Below are positions 1 through 11,512 of a stretch of DNA of 64,000 nucleotides, piece by piece (position 1 is the first letter of the stretch; every line of letters begins with the position of its first letter). The notes under the pieces were generated by a model that was given only the letters and a program-made list of their open reading frames with translations, was not told the DNA's origin and did no database searches. Where the stretch lies: assembly GCF_910592395.1 (NCBI RefSeq), contig NC_088309.1:15566599-15630598 (forward strand), read 5' to 3'. The translations under genes were made by a program, and so were the position numbers. This DNA comes from Lineus longissimus. Lineage: Eukaryota > Nemertea > Pilidiophora > Heteronemertea > Lineidae.

Positions 1-850
1 AGTAGCATTACCACAGTCACATGGTGAAAAAGGCGGTCCGCTGATCTACGAATATTTAATGGACTGTCGGTATAACTGAGTAGGTACAGTATTGTACAGG
101 TTTTTGATTTGACCTAATTTCCATAGTCACCGAGGTCAAATGGTGTAAATTGGCTGTTTGAGTGTAACTATGGTACGTTTCTTCAAACAATCAGAGCATT
201 GTTTCTGGGAATGAGTTCAGTGAAAACCGTCATATATTGTAGGGTGTCCCAAAACTAAAGCACGTGGCTTGTGCAATTAATTGCCCTAGTTGGACTCATG
301 AGGACTACTACCAGGCAACACCTGGATTTCCAAACGGGTCTATTTCTTGATCAGGGGGACCTCGGCACCCAGCACAGGAGGAAATTAGGGCTATGGCGTG
401 GTATTTGACTGCCAATGGGGAGGGGGTTAGTCAACTAAAGGTTGTCGTTCCCATCCAATGGGAACGGAATGCCTTAGTGTTTAGACATGAGGATAATAAA
501 TTTTTGATTTACACTTAGTTGTAAACTTTCGCGATTAATATGCATGTATCATGATGATGCAGCAATTTTTGAAATGCTGAATGTGATCTCCAAGGCCAAA
601 GTTTGGTTCGATCTAATTCACTGCTTGGCCAGCAGGGGACCAAATCTGAGAACTTTAAAAATGTGATTATTGCTTTACTACTTGCCCAATTGCCGATTGT
701 TTCTTAACCTGCATGAATTGCTATCCGCCGAATATCTATTCTGTGAGCACAATGGCCCCTGGCCTTTTCATATTGATAACAGGTGAGCACATGGCCCCTG
801 GCCATTTTATCTTGAAATATTGTGTTCTGCTGTAGTATGCCTCCTAAATA
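1..850 (+). repeat. Partial copy of an AGGTCA-rich dispersed repeat
   Basis: This stretch matches, by eye, the longer repeat at 39734-40856. Both share the GAGGTCAAATGG block, the line beginning AACTATGGTACGTTTC, the motif ACTTGCCCAATTGCC and the end GTGAGCACAATGGCCC. The copy starts outside the window. Its middle, about 240-530, does not match the other copy and may be an inserted piece, since it opens with GGGTGTCCCAAAA, a string common at Tc1/mariner ends. No coding potential is seen. Confidence 0.6.
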
Positions 851-1732
851 CTAAGTATATGTTTGGTTTTTTTCAGGTAAGACTGACGTGTTTGGATATA
901 GACGTGAAAAAGTTTAAGCAGATGCACCACCCAATATGATTCTCCTCACGTTGACACGTAGGGTCTGTAAATTTTACTAGAGCTTATGATATGTTGAAGA
1001 AAGAGGACCGGAAGGAGTTGATGTTTATTTTAAGGTGTTTGTTATTCCTATCAAATGACTCTGCTGTAACTTTTCTGCCAAGAGTGTAGAAAGTGAAATA
1101 GGGAGGGGATGCTGAAACCGGCCACATGACAGAGAGAGCTGTATTATTTCCTTAAAAACAAACTGTGTTGATATACTGCTGTTGGAAGACATTGATAGTC
1201 CTGTAAACTATTTGCTAAATGCTATTTAATTGTAATATAAATTGCATGCATTGCCATTTTTGCTCCCCTCGGCAGCTGGTGCAGTGGAGTTGTGTCCGTC
1301 GTCGTCTTTGTCACGGCGCCATATGTTAGCAGCGCACATTTCATTACTTCTGGAAGTACTGAGCGAGTTTTTCAAGGTCAAAGAGGTCAAAAAGCATCAA
1401 TTACCCATTATTTCTTTGATCAGTTATTGCTTTGATCTAATCTATACTTGCTTTCATGGAGATAATGCCAAGTTAAGGTAAATGCCAAGTGAGTGACTTA
1501 CCTTGTTTTTAACAACCAGGCACTCGACTAATGATCATATTATCATTATTTCAATAACAGATACCTCTCTGACCAGCGTTTTTGGCTCACCAGTCTATAC
1601 AATAGCCCAGTGTCTGGTGGCAGCAATTGTGACAATTTGGCAAAAAGAGGGGTATGTTTCTTTAAACTCTTGGGCTTTGAACTTGGAACATTATACAATT
1701 GAAGAGAATCATTCGTCATGTAGTAATCGAGA
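851..1732. other. No recognisable gene; one perfect AGGTCA DR3
   Basis: No open frame here looks like protein. A 79-codon frame at 1242-1481 has no recognisable motif. The only structured signal is a perfect direct repeat of AGGTCA with a 3-base spacer at 1375-1389, the same arrangement as in the dispersed repeat family. Confidence 0.5.
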
Positions 1733-2838
1733 GATTCTTCAAACAATGACGAAGTATTTGAGTGTTAAAGAACTAACCTCCCAAATTTTTTATGTCAACT
1801 GTCCATCTCATGTTGTGACCACTTGGTCCGTGATTGATTCCATCGAGATCATTGACGAGGAGTCACGAAAACGCCACCGAAAGATCAAGGAGGCAGTGCA
1901 CATACTACTTCATAAAGCCAAGCTGAACCAAAACAATGGATGGGAGCTTCCTACCTGCCGCTGCTCCGCAAGGAGGCGGTGGGGGGGACCTAGACGAACT
2001 CAAGCCTTGGACCTAGCCTCGTTCCAAGAATGAGACTAGGTCACTCCGTGATCAAGATGGACAGTTGACATCGAAAACTTTGAGATTAGTTCCTTAACTC
2101 TTTCAGCCCTAGCCGATTTTGATGCAACAACTTCCAGATCCTACCCAATTTTCGGGAAAAATCAGGATTTCGGAAATTATTAAAAAAAAATCTACTACCC
2201 CTATCACTAATTGCTGGGCACCATCAGAAAGGTCTTGATCTCTACCAGTCATATATAGATTATGATTATCAATGAATTGTTTATTTTTTGGAGTCTCTTC
2301 AATTTTGCCATTTTTTGTCCAAAGAATTGCCTTTTTTCCCCGAAGAATTGGCAGAAGCAAGTTCCATCGAAATAAAAATTATTTCCTTGAAAATTTCTTG
2401 AATTATTCGTTATAAACTGATGCTAGTGATAAAGAACTAGCACAGAATACAAAGAAAAATGTCCAAAACGATTCAGAATGATATAAACAAAAATAGAAAG
2501 AACTAAAGGAAAAATTGCTGGAAAAAAATGGCTAGGACTGTCACGTAATCCTTGCAAATCTGATTCAACACCCACGCCCCCTGTAGACGCAAACCAAACC
2601 AAGAATCGCCTGTGATTTTTTAATTGAAGCCTAGAAGTCTAGTGGTTTGATTGGCAACCTGAAGATGGCACCCCAATCGCATTTGAGATCGTCAATGATG
2701 AACTAGAAACTGGTTTCGGCGTCACCGTGTATATGCGAGTGCAGGATTTGGGAATTGTTTAGATATCCCTGTATACACAGTCATAGGGCTGAAAGAGTTA
2801 ATACTCAAATACTTCCTCATTGTTTAAAGAATCTGTAT
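1733..2838. repeat. Foldback repeat whose right arm is split by an insertion
   Basis: The left arm, 1733-1808, reads as the inverse complement of 2056-2093 joined to 2802-2838. The join falls exactly at the TTAA where the element 2094-2801 is inserted, so removing that element and one TTAA restores the second arm. The arms are imperfect (roughly 80-85% by eye). The 176-codon frame over this region is best explained by the repeat. Confidence 0.6.
2094..2801. mobile_element. TTAA-flanked non-autonomous element (piggyBac-type MITE)
   Basis: TTAA occurs at 2094-2097 and 2798-2801. Directly inside are inverted ends CTCTTTCAGCCCTA on the left and its inverse complement on the right, 14 bases without mismatch. 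The 700-bp interior has no transposase frame. A TTAA target duplication is the hallmark of piggyBac-type transposition (some other superfamilies also use TTAA), and the empty-site palindrome around it supports a real insertion. Confidence 0.65.
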
Positions 2839-3277
2839 TCTGACTGGAACATAACATCAATGAACCCCTACCTCAGATGACCTCGAGTCAAAAATTTCAG
2901 TTTGATATTTATGACACTCGTTAAGCCACCAGGGTGTCAAAAGTGAAAACCAAAAAAGTAAGAAATCTCACTTAGTCTCGATTCGTTTCTGTTATCATTA
3001 TTATTGTTATTATTGTGGTTGGTGCTCTTAGCAAGGATACATTATAAACCATGCTTTAGATTTGACAGACTTTTCAAGGTTAGGTTGTCATGTAACTATA
3101 GCACGTTGTTGAATTGCAGTGACTTCTGATCTAAAATGTGTCGTCAGATGATCATCGGTCTGATCTTGCATGTTTTGTTTTATTGATGCCATATCATACA
3201 CTATTGATACTGTCTTTTGGTGATGGGTGAGTTAAAAGTATTTTTTTTATGCGTCATTGCATTTTTTGTATAATGAA

Positions 3278-3484
3278 TTACTTTGCAGAGGGCTCATCAG
3301 AAATGTCATCCTGAGATTCAGGTTTTTTCACTCCGATATCATAAACCAAACCGATTGCATTGTGGACAAAAGAGAAAACAGATGTTTTCTCCTCTGTCAC
3401 CATGACAACAAACAATGAAAATGCAAGCTGGGATAATGCTGCTACAACGCTGATGAAATTTCCCAGAATTGGATACTTAAGCAA
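3278..3484 (-). CDS. Possible 3' exon of an unrecognised membrane protein
   Basis: A 68-codon minus-strand frame has one clear hydrophobic stretch near its start (FISVVAALSQLAFSLFVVMV), then a polar tail with KKPESQDDISDEPS and a stop. An upstream AG near 3486-3490 could be a splice acceptor. Nothing identifies a family, and the gene would have to continue to the right into a region now occupied by the LTR element at 3615. It may equally be a chance frame. Confidence 0.2.
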   Translation of the reverse strand: MLKYPILGNFISVVAALSQLAFSLFVVMVTEEKTSVFSFVHNAIGLVYDIGVKKPESQDDISDEPSAK

Positions 3485-3614
3485 ATCTCTGATTTACAAA
3501 CTGCAGTAGCTTTTCCTTATTCCAGTAGCTAAATTGGAAGGAGGTGACAACCTTCTTTGCTCATCTGTTCTGCAGAACTGTTTTGTTCTAGTCTGTGGTG
3601 TGGCAGTTGCTTGA

Positions 3615-3832
3615 TGTGAAAACTGAGTATTTCCTCGGATCACGGAATAGGGTTCATAATAAGAAGACCGATAGTCAGGATATAATCAACTTTATTCGGG
3701 ACCTACTGATAATCTTGTGCAATTTACACAACGTGCTCGAGAGAGCGAATCCTTCCGCCGGGAGCATCACCTCGCCGGCATCTATGAGGTGCCTGCACGA
3801 CCATACAGGAGATGCCGTCAGATACGTCCCTC
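3615..3832 (-). repeat. 3' LTR of gypsy element A
   Basis: It begins TGTGAAAACTGAG and ends GCCGTCAGA, matching the copy at 13665-13879 with scattered substitutions and small indels. Shared blocks include TCATAATAAGAAGAC and AACGTGCTCGAGAGAGC. It lies next to a polypurine tract on the element strand. The terminal CAGA instead of CACA is probably a mutation. Confidence 0.88.
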
Positions 3833-4440
3833 CTTTGTGGAGATGTGTCCCACATCGATAATTCAAACTACTCTACATCAAGTGAGCTCAAGCTCCAATC
3901 AACACTTTGGCTAAGTATGGAGAGCTACGAGTACCATTTCGAGCTTCAGACTCCCAGACATGGAGGTAAAACCATAGGGGCAGGCGGCCGCCCAAAGATA
4001 ACCGGTTATCCACATTGACTACTTAAGTTTAAGAATCGTACATCTACATGTACATGCATATCCATATGCTTGGCTAGCTATTTACATAGGCAATACTAAT
4101 CCATTTTTTATGAACTATGAAACTATGAAGTTTAAACTATGTACACGTGTGCGCATGTACGGCAATCAGTCCTATAAGTCTCTGAAGAAATTCACCATTC
4201 ACAAATCACACAAACACGACAACACCACAAGTTCGTGCTGTTGTCAAATTAAAACAACTGGGTCCGGAGTGCAATAGAATTCTCTATGCGATCAGTTGCA
4301 TGGTAACACTGTCTGTGTCACGGTAAGTGAACATCACTAAAAATCGTTTATGAAACACTTAAAGACCGGCGAATCCTTTGAATATTCCATGTCTATATTC
4401 CAATATGAAGAAGTCCATCACATTTTAATGTTCCTCACAT
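3833..4440 (-). other. 3' untranslated region and polypurine tract of element A
   Basis: Immediately inside the 3' LTR, the element strand carries AAAGGAGGGA (plus-strand 3837-3846), matching the tract in element B at 54920-54929. The flanking GTGTCCCACATCGA and the later AGTCCTATAAGTCTCTG are also shared with B. No frame is apparent in the 600 bases between the tract and the pol tail. Confidence 0.6.
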
Positions 4441-5511
4441 AGTCCTGGAGGTAACCTGGTGGCTTTGTTTCACGTCGTCCTCTTGTGACTCTTGGTTCCG
4501 GTGCTGCCTCCTCTGTTTCATCGGTGCCATTTGGATCAGTCTCCGATCACGCTGCAATTCCGCACCAATCACCAAATCACATAGGATTTGATCATGAGCA
4601 TAAAAAAACTCTGCTACCGGTTCAGGATCATTCTCCTCTTGTCGGTCAGCGTCAAGCAATGCTAACAACTCATCATCGCTTAGTTCGTACTCGACAATGT
4701 CATCTTCTCAGGCAGCATCAGCTGGTATCTCCTGCGGAAGCAGAGCATTGTCGGGAACTGCAAGTTCCATTTCGTCTTCTTCAATTTCTTCTATGGGTGC
4801 CTCAAGAGGCTGAGCTGCAGGTAACCCCATGTCAGCATCAAGTTCTTGGGCATCAGCAGTTTCTGGATCGTAGGGAACCTGGGCATCATCGGGTAAACCT
4901 TTGAAGACCCCAGGTTCCGCTCCTACATGACCGTGGTCTACCTGGCCCTGTGGGACTGCTTTTTGGTTCAGTACAGGCGCAGCAGGTAAAGCAATGCCAC
5001 CTCCTCCCCCTCCTGGTACCACTGAGAGAGGTCCCAAAGGCAGATAGTGTCTTGGAGGCAGGGGTGCAGCAGCTTTGGGCAAAGTCTCCTCCGGTGGATC
5101 GGCGAGGTCCTTGTCCACCAACGGTCTGGGAATCCTTGGTGGCACGCACGGTTTCATGCGATTATGATGCACGACCATCCGCAAACGTCTCGTCGGATCC
5201 TCACTCTTAATCCGGTATGCTACTCCAGGTAACCCGTTGGACGTCTGCATCCGCTTCACTATTATGTATGGCCCAATCCAGGGCAACGCCAACTTCCTGT
5301 GCCAGTCCTTGGAGACAGGAGTGTGGAGCCACACTTTATCACCCACCTGGTATGGGTGGTGTCGTGCCCATTTGTCGTACACTTTCTTCTGACGGTCCTG
5401 GCTGACAACCATCGTTCATCTGGCCTCCTTGAGTGCGACTTGGAGCTCCTGGAGGACACTCCTCGAATATGCCCCAGCTGACTTCCAGCAGTCCTGTGAG
5501 GGACAGCCATA
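4441..5511 (-). pseudogene. Pol C-terminal part of element A (integrase end and tail)
   Basis: The frame 4708-5412 matches the last third of the element B Pol protein: YDKWARHHPYQVGDKVWLH, then LALPWIGPYIIVKRM (the GPY/F module of chromovirus-like and related integrases), then an acidic, proline-rich tail. After a shift of frame the tail continues to a TRGRRETKPPGYLQDYV-like end, which element B also has. The catalytic integrase core is interrupted by the Tc1 element at 5514 and resumes at 7166. It is non-functional here. Confidence 0.8.
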
Positions 5512-5513
5512 TA

Positions 5514-7163
5514 CACTGTTGGGCAAAACGGTTGTCACCCCTGCGATGGCAGATATGATTTCACATCCATTTTTAATTTATTTTGATATGGTAAACATTA
5601 ATGAGTGGAAATTTTGCAGTTGTACACACATGGTATTAGCGGGTGTTTTTGGACCACAAACTTGCACATGTTTGCCATCAATTGCTTATTAATAGACATT
5701 TTATCTACGGAGGCTCATCAGGGACCTAAACTTTGGAAAAATCTTTGTCGTTGTTTCACTCTGTTCTCTCCATCTGACCAGATTTGATTGTCCAAATTGA
5801 TAGGAATTGCACAATTGGGTAATTTCTCACTGCTTGCCTACCTAATATCGCGTATTGCCCCCACAGGCTGCAATGAGCGCTGCAATTCGTCGGGACATGC
5901 TTGTAACGAGGCTTTGTATCCTTCGTTGGGGGATTTCGCCCCAAATACGGACAATTGCATCTCCAAGGTCGGCAAGGTTCTGAGGCTGAAGGTCCAAATT
6001 TTCGAGTTCTCTGCCGATATGGTCCCACAGGTGCTCTATGGGGTTCATATCCGGGCTGTAAGGAGGCCAGTCCAGACGTTTGACGTCTTGTTCGTGCAAG
6101 AAATTGTTCACTATTCCTGCTCTGTGGGGTCTGGCGTTGTCTTCTGCTAGTGTCCAGTTGTTGCCGAAGTGGGCCCTTGCTTCTGGCAGCACGTGATCTC
6201 GGAGGATCTCCAAGTAGATGAGACCGTTTACATTTTGCTCTAGGACGCGGACTGCAGTTTTTCCATGATAATGAATGGCGCCCCAGATATGGACTGAACC
6301 ACCTCCAAATGGAACACGCAGGCCTACACAGTCTTCCCGAAGCTGCTCGCATAGTAATCGACGAACTCTGACCCTGCCATCAACACGGAACAGCAAGAAA
6401 CGGGACTCGTCACCAAAGACGATGTGGCGCCACATTTCGTCCGGCACGTCAGCATGACAGAAGCCGTCGACGTTTTGCCGCATCTGTCAATTTTGGACAG
6501 ACTACCTGCCTTCTTGCATGATACCCAGTAGCAATCAGCCTACGGTTTACCGTTGTTCGACTAGCGTCAACATTATCCAGGTTGTGCCAGTCATTGCGCA
6601 GCTGTGTCATCGTTTTCTTACGATCTGCACGGCAAGGACGCAAGAGATGACGGTCGTCTCTTTCATTAGAGATGCGAGGACGACCAGTAGATCTCCCAAC
6701 GTTAACATTACCGTCCTGTCGCCACTTCGAAATCCACCTTTGCACCGTCCTTTTCAAAAGTCCCATCATTTCGGCGATGGCGCCAGGACCTTGCCCGCTG
6801 CGCCACCTTCCAATGGCCTCACCTCGCTGAATTTAGCTGTATGGGCCGGGCATGACAAGTTCTGCATTGGCTGGTCAAGAAAATCCAATAGGATTGCGTT
6901 GGTTAACCAGGAGAATGCACGAACAAATAGTCGGCTGTGGACCAGGCATAGGACCGAAAGGACATGGTCAGCAGAAACACTCCTTTTATAGTGTCTTATT
7001 ACATCACACGACTGCCATACCCTGTGACGAAATTGAATTAGGTCACTCATGTCAATTTCAATCTAAGAATGAAAGAAACCTGACCATGATTGTGGAGAAA
7101 TATGGATATAAACCTGAAACTCACAATTTTCTATAGGGGTGACAACCATTTTGCCCAACAGTG
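5514..7163 (-). mobile_element. Tc1-type DNA transposon inside element A
   Basis: Inverted ends CACTGTTGGGCAAAA(C/T)GG at left and right are flanked by TA at 5512-5513 and 7164-7165. The flanking sequence joins up as gypsy integrase coding sequence: the stretch before (GGGACAGCCATA) and after (CTATGTCCACTGG) aligns without a gap to 56720-56760 of element B. The 1650-bp length is normal for the Tc1 family. Confidence 0.9.
5842..6769 (-). pseudogene. Tc1 DD34E transposase, frameshifted
   Basis: The N-terminal frame (6449-6769, open further upstream to about 6830) has the paired helix-turn-helix region: VQRWISKWRQDGNV and GRPRISNERDDRHL. The C-terminal frame (5842-6483) has the DDE core: FGDESRF, EDNARPHRAG and SPDMNPIEHLWD. 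I count 34 residues between the second Asp and the Glu, the DD34E signature of Tc1. The two frames overlap at 6449-6483, so a single indel breaks the protein there. An upstream TAA precedes the helix-turn-helix, so the first usable ATG is near 6769. Not functional as it stands. Confidence 0.88.
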
Positions 7164-7165
7164 TA

Positions 7166-7292
7166 CTATGTCCACTGGAAGCCGTGGTTCTCTTCCATGG
7201 TTCAAGAAGAACTGGGTCAACCCTGTTGCCAACTAAATGGGACCCGAGTGGAGATCCCAATCTTTGCCATGCTCTGTTGTTACTTTATAAGT
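7166..7292 (-). pseudogene. Integrase fragment of element A
   Basis: This short stretch aligns to the integrase coding region of element B around 56750-56880 (shared TCTTTGCCATGCT on the plus strand). It is cut by the large DNA transposon at 7293. Beyond that transposon the gypsy sequence resumes not in pol but in gag (12450), so roughly 3.6 kb relative to element B was lost before the transposon landed. Confidence 0.75.
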
Positions 7293-7600
7293 GAAGGGGT
7301 GCATGCAAAAACAGCCTAAGTCACTTTTTACCATTTTCCAGGAGAGCCAAAAAACTGTTATTTTTTTATCTGTCATGGCAGCATTAAAATATGTACTTCT
7401 AGACACACAGGGGCATTGGTAATACCCTGTATGCAGTTTGAACGCTGTATTAAACACCAACAGTGGTAATAAGGGGCATGTTCTGTTTTGAGGTAGGTCA
7501 CTACAAGGTAAAACAACCTAAGTCGGATATTTTTTTGTGGCAAAATGACCTAAGTCAGGATTCTTTTACCGGCAAAACAACCCAAGTCATTTTTTTCATA
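7293..7600. repeat. Left subterminal repeats of the 7293-12445 transposon
   Basis: The motif ACCTAAGTCA or a one-base variant occurs at about 7306, 7515, 7549 and 7581, each preceded by A-rich GCAAAA-like sequence. The same motif is iterated at the other end (about 11993, 12228, 12257, 12408). Iterated subterminal motifs of this kind are typical transposase-binding sites; that role is inferred. Confidence 0.6.
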
Positions 7601-8142
7601 TCAGTTGAGTTTGCTTCTCAAATTTGGTTATATCTACATTGAAAACCTGACCCAAGGCACTCATACCTGGTTGTTTTTGCCACTGAAAGAGCCATAGCAG
7701 TGACCTGAGCAGTTTTTCTACATAATAAAAGGACTGACCTAAAATACAAGAGTGTCTTCCAGCAGTCACATTTTTATTGCACAAAACTACAACCATCAAA
7801 ATGAAATTACAAATACTGCAAAATGGCAGGAACTTCAACAACAAAAACACCTCAATACACATCAAAGATTAGTAACAATTGAAAGTACTTCCCACCAGAA
7901 CAAGACCAAGCAGGTTGACTGGTAAAAGAAAGAGTAACGGTAAAGCCATTTGGACGGTCCCTAACACAGCAAAAATTAACCATACATCCTTCTTAGAAAA
8001 GGACAAACCAGTGGTGTTCTGGTGATTCCACAAACACGTGCTATCTAGAACGAATGGCACTGCTGTCATACCAGATGACCATGGAAGGACATACAGGTGT
8101 ACATTCTATTAAATCACTGACATTGTTGAATTGCTGACCTAA

Positions 8143-11100
8143 CTAACCATCACTATCGTCGCAGTATTCGGACTCATCACTGTCGTCACGTGGGTCTCGT
8201 TGATGTGGCAAGTTCTCAAAATAACGCTGTTTGTTAATATCAGGGATGTACGGAATCTGCTTAACTATGTCCTTCCATTTCTGCAAGGACAACTCAATTG
8301 GCCCTGTGTACTTCAGAGCTAAATCCTCAGTAAATGCCCCTCTTTTCAAAATGTTAACCTTCTTCCATGATTCTTTCTTGTCTAGTGTGTACCTGCACCA
8401 CACCTGGTCCTTGTGTTCAATTTGAACTTCTGCTCCAGTCTCCCAGTGAACCTCCCAACTCTTCCCATAGCTGAACCACTTGACTTTAGAGAACTGAACA
8501 TTTTTGTTCAATTCATCCTTGAACTGTGTTTTTATACTGCATTGGCTAAGTTTCCGGTAGTCCCAAAAGTCATCACCGGTCATGTGTGTAACTGAGAAAG
8601 GCCTAGGGAAATCCCTGGCATCTTGAATGACTTTGGCATAATCTTCAGGGGTGAAAATCTTTTCAACATCACACCTTTGCTTTATTAATCCAAAGTCCCG
8701 ATCGTTGGCCAAACGGGTATGACCCCTGACTAATATCTTATGATCAATACTCTCGTACTGGCCTTTTTGTATCAGGCTCTGGAAGAAACAGACAACATCG
8801 TGATTTCGGTTTTGACCACCACATCCATCTGAATAGAATATGCCCTCTTCACTGCCAGTTTCACGCTCATCCAGTAATTTCTTCAGACAAGAAGCTACCT
8901 CCGCTCCTCCTTTCTTCGCCACTGTTTCTGGGTAAATATACATGAAGCCATCACCAGTGACATGGTCATGGACACCAAAATTGTATGCATTTAGCTGCCT
9001 GGCATAGTACATGTCGCTGTGGGTCATGTTGGGTACCATCAGATTTTGCTGATAATCGAAACTATACATATCTGTTGAACGACCCACATTCAACCTTGAT
9101 GACCTTGTTAGAATTCCATCATTTCGCATCTCTTCATATCCTTGGTCAGCCAAAATATGGTGAGCTTGCTTCTCCTCAATTAATGCTTGTTTCTTCTCTG
9201 CATCGGATTCAGCTGCAATTTTGGCATTCAGTAAGTCACAAGTGCCACAAGTGTCTGTACGTGGGAACCCAAAGGCTATGTTGTATGTTTTAAATACAGT
9301 TCTATATTTCCGCTCAGTTACTTCACCCTTGAATATTCCGGTGTTCCTATAAGCCTCATAGGCCTCTGGCTCACTTTCACTCACGTAAGATTTCCACATT
9401 CGTTTGATGTTAAGATTGTGGGGTAGGTACTTAATGTTCGGGTTGTCCCGTTGAGAATAGTGGGACTTCTGCGGCCCGCAACTTCTGATGTGAATCTTAA
9501 TTTTTGCTATGGTCTCGTCACTAGTTTTGTTCGGAGGTACGCGCTTCCCTCGCCTGTCAGGCTTTGGAGATATATGCTCATCACTGTCTAACACGTATCT
9601 CATTCGCGACCTGTCTATTCCATGAATCAGAAGGAAACAACCTGCACAGACTTCAGTTCTCTCACCATTCGGTCGTTTCACGAAATATTCATATGGACAG
9701 CATCGATTTCGTTTATCTGGTGTTAGTTTCCTGTGTTGTTTCTCAGTGCTTTGTACTACCAAACCTAACAGGTACTGGTTCTGGATTTCCCGACTGGTCA
9801 TACGGTAAAATCCCTTGAATATACTATCTGCCTCCCCTCCCAATTTCTCGAAACATTTTTTGCGGCATTCTTTACGCACGAGTCTCCTTGGCGAAACAAC
9901 TTTATTTTTATAGTTGATGTATTCCTCCCCCGCCGTTCTTTTCTTTTTGCTCATGTTTCGCTTCCAATTTTCTGGCTGTGGGGTCTTACGTTTCTTCAGA
10001 AAGTCTGTAAGAAAAAGAAAATGAAGAACTTGTCCAACAATTTGAACTACAGTGATACCAACAAGCCATCTCTTGGATTTTATAACAAGTCTAAGCTTTG
10101 AGGAAATGACAACCTTGGTACTTTGAATCCCAACTTTGCTCTTAGGTTTTTGATTTTGAAACTTTGTCTAGGAAAGTCAAATTGAAAGTAGTGCCATAAA
10201 AAGAACAGAGTTTGATAAAACCGTAGTACAATGTACCTGGCAAGAACTTACCACCATCATTGGCATCAATGCCCTGTTGCTGGTTCATGTCAACAACACC
10301 CAGTGGCTGGTTCACAATCACATCAACAACACCCTGTGGCTGGTCTACATCAACAACATATGGTGGCTGGTCTACATCAATAACATCTGGTGGCTGGTTT
10401 ACATCAACAACAGCTGGTGGCTGGTCTACATCAATAACATCTGGTGGCTGGTCTACATCAATAACATCTGGTGGCTGGTCTACATCAAGAACATCTGGTG
10501 GCTGGTCAACATCAAAAACATCCTGCAGTTGAATCACATCATCGTCTGCAATGCAATACAAATAAACCTAGTGTAAAGTTAAATACAACAACCTATTTTG
10601 AAAAAAAGAGGTTCAATGCAACCAAGAGTACCAAGTCCCTGCTCAAGAAAACCGCATTATGAGATAAAGAACATACATGGTACATTCCAGGCCATATTCA
10701 TAAATATTTCTTAGGTTTAGAATAGATGCATGTACAATGTATCCTTTACTTAATCATTTTCAGGGCAAATGTTGTTTGCCTGAAGAAACTTTAGGAGGCC
10801 CTGACCTTGTGTTTTGGATATCTCAACACCTTACATTTTCATACAGAGAGCATTTGTATTTAAGCGTATCATGAGGCTAAAAACTTACCAACATTAAGAG
10901 GCTGGTCCACATCAACAAGGGCTTGAGCCTGGGCCACATTGACAATAGCCTTCTGTGGTTGGACCCCATGAACGATAACCTTTTGTTGAGTTGTGATGCC
11001 AACATCTTGTGAGTGTGAATGGAAAGTCTGAGACTCGGAATGTTTCTGAGTTCGCACAGTGACATCTGGCCTTCCCTCAGGTTCTGCACGAGGAGCAGAT

Positions 11101-11424
11101 TGTTCAGCTGTTTAAAAGTTCATGTCCAATATTTAACTCAATCATAGTATTGCCATCAAATTCCACAGGTTCTAATGTCTCTGCCATAACAACTGCCCCA
11201 GCCATGCCAGCTGGCATTGGTACGTTTTTTGGCTCAACAATCATTTTTGAATTTAACAAACTTGAACCATTGTTATCAATGTCGGTACCGGTAACCTCGT
11301 TGTCTGAGGAGTCCCCACCATCAGAGGGTTCATAGTCTGGGTCTCTATCATCATCACTGGGACCTGAACTTTCGTCAAGCAACTCCAGTACATCTTTCAG
11401 CTTGTATTTGTTCTGCTTTGCCAT
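8143..11424 (-). CDS. Spliced transposase-like gene (CGGQN family)
   Basis: Four exons on the minus strand: exon 4 is 8143-10004, exon 3 is 10252-10545, exon 2 is 10889-11107, and exon 1 starts with ATG at 11424. The introns between exons 2-3 and 3-4 have GTAAGT donors, TTTCTTACAG- or GCATTGCAG-like acceptors, and matching phase 1. The end of exon 1 is not certain; ACCG|GTACCG gives the right phase but is a weak donor. Exon 1 is acidic, exon 3 is a 9-residue repeat (DVIDVDQPP). Exon 4 begins KKRKTPQPENWKRN and has Cys-rich and RNase-H-like features: CGTCDLL, YSDGCGGQNRN and RGHTRLANDRDFGLIKQ. No stop or shift is seen in exon 4. I read it as the DDE transposase of the surrounding element. The family name is not certain. 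Confidence 0.75.
10252..10545 (-). repeat. 27-bp coding minisatellite in transposase exon 3
   Basis: About nine copies of a 27-base unit encode DV(I/L/V)DVDQPP with drift at the end of the array (GVVDMNQQQ). Another copy, VDVDQPL, lies in exon 2. The array keeps the frame open in the coding strand and by chance opens frames on the opposite strand. Copy number is likely to vary between transposon copies. Confidence 0.8.
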
Positions 11425-11512
11425 TCTGTCCGCCTGAAATCAAAGAAAGCTTAGTGTAAACAAGAGTCCTGTAATAGTACCATTCAGATAAATTCATGGT
11501 GTTCCAAAAAGG

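Noticed and set aside
1503-2033. 176-codon plus-strand protein
   Set aside because: It overlaps the arm and centre of the foldback 1733-2838, has no motif, and lacks a splice or promoter context.
8143-9954. Host gene of unknown function
   Set aside because: It lies between inverted ends with an AAGT duplication, so it is the element's own gene.
10260-10576. Two plus-strand frames rich in SGGWST or NNIWWLVYI
   Set aside because: They are antisense readings of the 27-bp coding minisatellite of the transposase exon.
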